DNA of 7,845 nt from Kiloniellales bacterium (lineage in GTDB: Bacteria; Pseudomonadota; Alphaproteobacteria; Kiloniellales; JAKSDN01): contig JAKSDN010001122.1 of the NCBI GenBank assembly GCA_022360075.1, positions 1 to 7,845 on the forward strand. Direction: 5' to 3'. Positions 6,338 to 7,845 of the stretch are shown here, piece after piece (positions within the stretch are counted from its first letter, which is position 1; each line of letters opens with the position of its first letter). The notes below the pieces were generated by a model. That model was not told the DNA's origin, did no database searches, and was given only the letters and a program-made list of their open reading frames with translations. Made by a program: the position numbers and the translations under genes.

Positions 6338-6362
6338 CCTGCGCCCGGCCGAGCCGCGCAGG
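6338..6362 (+). promoter_or_regulatory. GC-rich hairpin in the presumed sgaA leader
   Basis: CCTGCGC (6338-6344) pairs perfectly with GCGCAGG (6356-6362). Inside, GGC (6347-6349) pairs with GCC (6353-6355) around a CGA loop, leaving a two-base CC bulge. The hairpin ends 20 bases before the sgaA ATG and nine before its GGGAGG ribosome-binding site. No U tract follows, so it is not a typical terminator; it could stabilise the mRNA or affect translation. Confidence 0.4.
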
Positions 6363-6382
6363 GTCAATTGCGGGAGGACAAC

Positions 6383-7591
6383 ATGGTCGCCGGCCGTAAC
6401 GCCCTTTTTATTCCGGGCCCCACCAACATGCCGAACGCGCTGCGCGCGGCCATGGACCAGCCGCTCGAGGACATGCGGGCGCCGGACTTCCCCAGCTTCA
6501 CGCTCGGACTGTTCCGAGACCTGAAGCGGATCTTCAAGACCGAGACCGGCCAGATCTTTCTCTTCCCGGGCTCCGGCACCGGCGGCTGGGAGGCGGCCAT
6601 CACCAACACCCTGTCGCCCGGCGACAGGGTCCTGGCGTCGACCTTCGGGCAGTTCTCTCATCTGTGGGTCGATCTCTGTCAGCGCCACGGCCTCGACGTC
6701 GATGCCGTCGAGGTCGAGTGGGGCGAGGGCGTGCCGGTCGAGACCTACGCCGAGCGCCTGGCCGCCGACAAGGCCCATGCGATCAAGGCGGTGCTGGTCT
6801 GCCACAACGAGACCGCGACCAGCGTCACCAGCGACGTGGCGGCGGTGCGCCGCGTGCTGGACGACCTCGACCATCCGGCCCTGCTGATGGTCGACGGCGT
6901 CAGCTCGATCGCCAGCATCGACTTCCGCATGGACGAGTGGGGCGTGGACCTCGCGGTCAGCGGCTCGCAGAAGGGCTTCATGCTGCCCACGGGCCTGGCC
7001 ATCGTCGGCGCCAGCCAGAAGGCCTTGGAGGCCAGCAAGACGGCAAAGTGCCCGCGCTGCTTCTTCGACTTCGCCGACATGATCCGCACGAACAAGGACG
7101 GCTATTTTCCCTATACGCCGGCCACGACACTGATGCACGGCCTGCGCGCCTCGATCGACCGCCTGCAAGCCGAGGGTTTGGACAACGTCTTCGCCCGTCA
7201 CCATCGCCTGGCTGAGGGCGTGCGCCGGGCCGTCACGGCCTGGGACCTTAAGCTCTGCGCCAAGGAGCCCAAGTGGTACTCCGACACGGTGAGCGCCATC
7301 TGCGTGCCCGAGGGCTTCAACGGCAACGACGTCGCGAAGCTCGCTTACTACCGCTACAACCTCTCGCTCGGCCTCGGGCTCTCCAAGGTCGCCGGCAAGG
7401 TCTTCCGGATCGGCCACCTGGGCGATCTCAACGAGCTCATGTTGATCCAGGCTCTGGCCGGTGCCGAGATGGCCATGCGCGATCTCGGCATCGAGGTCGA
7501 GCTCGGCAGTGGGGTCGCCGCGGCGCAGGAGCACTACCGCCACACCGCGAAGCCGGTCGATCTCGGCACCGCCGCCGTTGCGGCCATGTAG
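6383..7591 (+). CDS. sgaA: Serine-glyoxylate aminotransferase-like class V aminotransferase
   Basis: A 402-residue PLP enzyme of the serine/aspartate-glyoxylate aminotransferase group. It is expected to move an amino group from serine (or a related donor) to glyoxylate, giving glycine and hydroxypyruvate. Motifs: N-terminal FIPGPTNMP (9-17); cofactor-phosphate loop [10 protein letters not shown] (61-70); PLP-ring Asp171 in MVDGVSS; Schiff-base Lys197 in [12 protein letters not shown]; substrate-carboxylate Arg342 in [15 protein letters not shown] at 6372-6377, five bases before the ATG at 6383, fixes the start; a TTG at 6368 would place this site inside the gene. The next gene, 71 bases on, is an MtkA-like ligase subunit, which favours a serine-cycle role. 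The alternative is an aspartate-glyoxylate aminotransferase such as BhcA of the beta-hydroxyaspartate cycle, which is close in sequence; context argues against it but does not exclude it. Confidence 0.88.
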   Translation: MVAGRNALFIPGPTNMPNALRAAMDQPLEDMRAPDFPSFTLGLFRDLKRIFKTETGQIFLFPGSGTGGWEAAITNTLSPGDRVLASTFGQFSHLWVDLCQRHGLDVDAVEVEWGEGVPVETYAERLAADKAHAIKAVLVCHNETATSVTSDVAAVRRVLDDLDHPALLMVDGVSSIASIDFRMDEWGVDLAVSGSQKGFMLPTGLAIVGASQKALEASKTAKCPRCFFDFADMIRTNKDGYFPYTPATTLMHGLRASIDRLQAEGLDNVFARHHRLAEGVRRAVTAWDLKLCAKEPKWYSDTVSAICVPEGFNGNDVAKLAYYRYNLSLGLGLSKVAGKVFRIGHLGDLNELMLIQALAGAEMAMRDLGIEVELGSGVAAAQEHYRHTAKPVDLGTAAVAAM

Positions 7592-7626
7592 CCCGCAGCA
7601 AGTTCTTCTCCTGTCGGACCGGGCGA

Positions 7627-7641
7627 GGGCGAGCTTCGCCC
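7627..7641 (+). other. Short hairpin between the sgaA-like and mtkA-like genes
   Basis: GGGCGA (7627-7632) and TCGCCC (7636-7641) form a perfect 6-bp stem with a 3-base GCT loop in the 71-base gap. No T run follows, so read-through into the next gene is likely. It could tune relative mRNA levels within the operon, or be chance in GC-rich DNA. Confidence 0.3.
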
Positions 7642-7662
7642 CGGCCGAGGGGCGTGAGCGCC

Positions 7663-7845
7663 ATGGACATCCACGAGTATCAAGCCAAGGAGCTGCTGGC
7701 CGGTTTCGGCATCCCGATCCCGCGCGGCGGCATCGCCTACAGTCCCGAGCAAGCCGCCTATCGCGCCCACGAGATCGGCGGTGAGGGCTGGGTCGTGAAG
7801 GCCCAGGTTCATTCCGGTGCGCGCGGCAAGGCCGGCGGCATCAAA
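7663..7845 (+). CDS. mtkA: Malate-CoA ligase beta subunit-like protein (5' part)
   Basis: The first 61 codons of an ADP-forming acyl-CoA ligase beta subunit, cut by the window end. The start [20 protein letters not shown] is the ATP-grasp N-terminus of SucC/MtkA proteins, and [18 protein letters not shown] is the nucleotide-binding strand and loop. [16 protein letters not shown], the SPxQAxY segment and [10 protein letters not shown] resemble MtkA (malate thiokinase) of the serine cycle more than alphaproteobacterial SucC, which usually begins MNIHEYQAK and has a GGRGK loop. MtkAB makes malyl-CoA from malate for cleavage to glyoxylate and acetyl-CoA. GAGGGG at 7647-7652 lies 10 bases before the ATG. 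It sits directly after the sgaA-like gene, with mtkB expected next. Succinyl-CoA synthetase beta (SucC) is the main alternative, since only about 15% of the protein is visible. Confidence 0.75.
   Translation, partial: MDIHEYQAKELLAGFGIPIPRGGIAYSPEQAAYRAHEIGGEGWVVKAQVHSGARGKAGGIK

Noticed and set aside
6368..6370. TTG as start of the sgaA-like gene
   Set aside because: The ATG at 6383 has GGGAGG five bases upstream and gives the family N-terminus; the TTG start would place the ribosome-binding site inside the gene.
6320..7543. Minus-strand open frame of 407 codons opposite the sgaA-like gene
   Set aside because: Shadow of a well-conserved aminotransferase; composition is Arg/Asp/His/Gly-rich and no domain is visible.
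6383..7591. Reading the aminotransferase as BhcA of the beta-hydroxyaspartate cycle
   Set aside because: The sequence resembles both groups, but the next gene is a malate/succinate-CoA ligase subunit and the adjacent regulator is LysR-type, while bhc clusters carry an IclR-type regulator and other genes. Kept only as an alternative.
1..7845. CRISPR array, tRNA or rRNA gene, insertion sequence or other mobile element
   Set aside because: No regularly spaced repeats, tRNA-like cloverleaf, rRNA sequence, transposase or integrase motif was seen, and gene content and composition look chromosomal throughout.

Overview
The window is high-GC, gene-dense DNA that reads like an alphaproteobacterial chromosome. 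The clues are a hisH / hisA / hisF / hisE order with a stand-alone HisE, a HIT protein following it, a small periplasmic SPOR protein, and a SgaA-MtkA pair of the serine-cycle type. Order Rhodospirillales or a relative is a guess from gene content, not a demonstrated placement. No mobile element, CRISPR array, tRNA or rRNA gene was seen.

Left block (1 to about 3340, plus strand): the 3' part of hisH, a GNAT acetyltransferase, hisA, hisF, hisE and a HIT-family hydrolase. All point the same way with short gaps or overlaps, so this looks like the distal part of a histidine operon. HisH and HisF together form imidazole glycerol phosphate synthase. HisA makes the substrate of that enzyme, and HisE acts near the start of the pathway. 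The GNAT and HIT genes are passengers of unproven role.

Middle block (3340 to 5242): a plus-strand gene encodes an exported protein with a Pro/Lys/Ala-rich linker and a C-terminal SPOR domain (septal peptidoglycan binding). It converges, with an 11-base gap, on a minus-strand gene for a single-domain voltage-gated sodium channel of the NaChBac/NavAb type. The channel has a full S1-S6 core, four S4 arginines, a TLESWSM selectivity filter and a C-terminal coiled coil.

Right block (5291 to 7845): a GcvA-like LysR regulator on the minus strand is divergent from a plus-strand pair. The pair is a serine-glyoxylate-type aminotransferase (sgaA-like) and the first 61 codons of a malate/succinate-CoA ligase beta subunit that looks more like MtkA than SucC. 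This suggests the start of a serine-cycle or glyoxylate/C1 assimilation operon controlled by the adjacent LysR protein. The 135-base divergent region is AT-rich compared with its surroundings. It holds two clear dyads, a plausible lysR promoter overlapping one of them, and a strong GC hairpin in the presumed sgaA leader.

I found no wholly new system. The parts most worth a second look are the LysR-sgaA-mtkA locus with its operator-like DNA, and the NavAb-like channel next to it.
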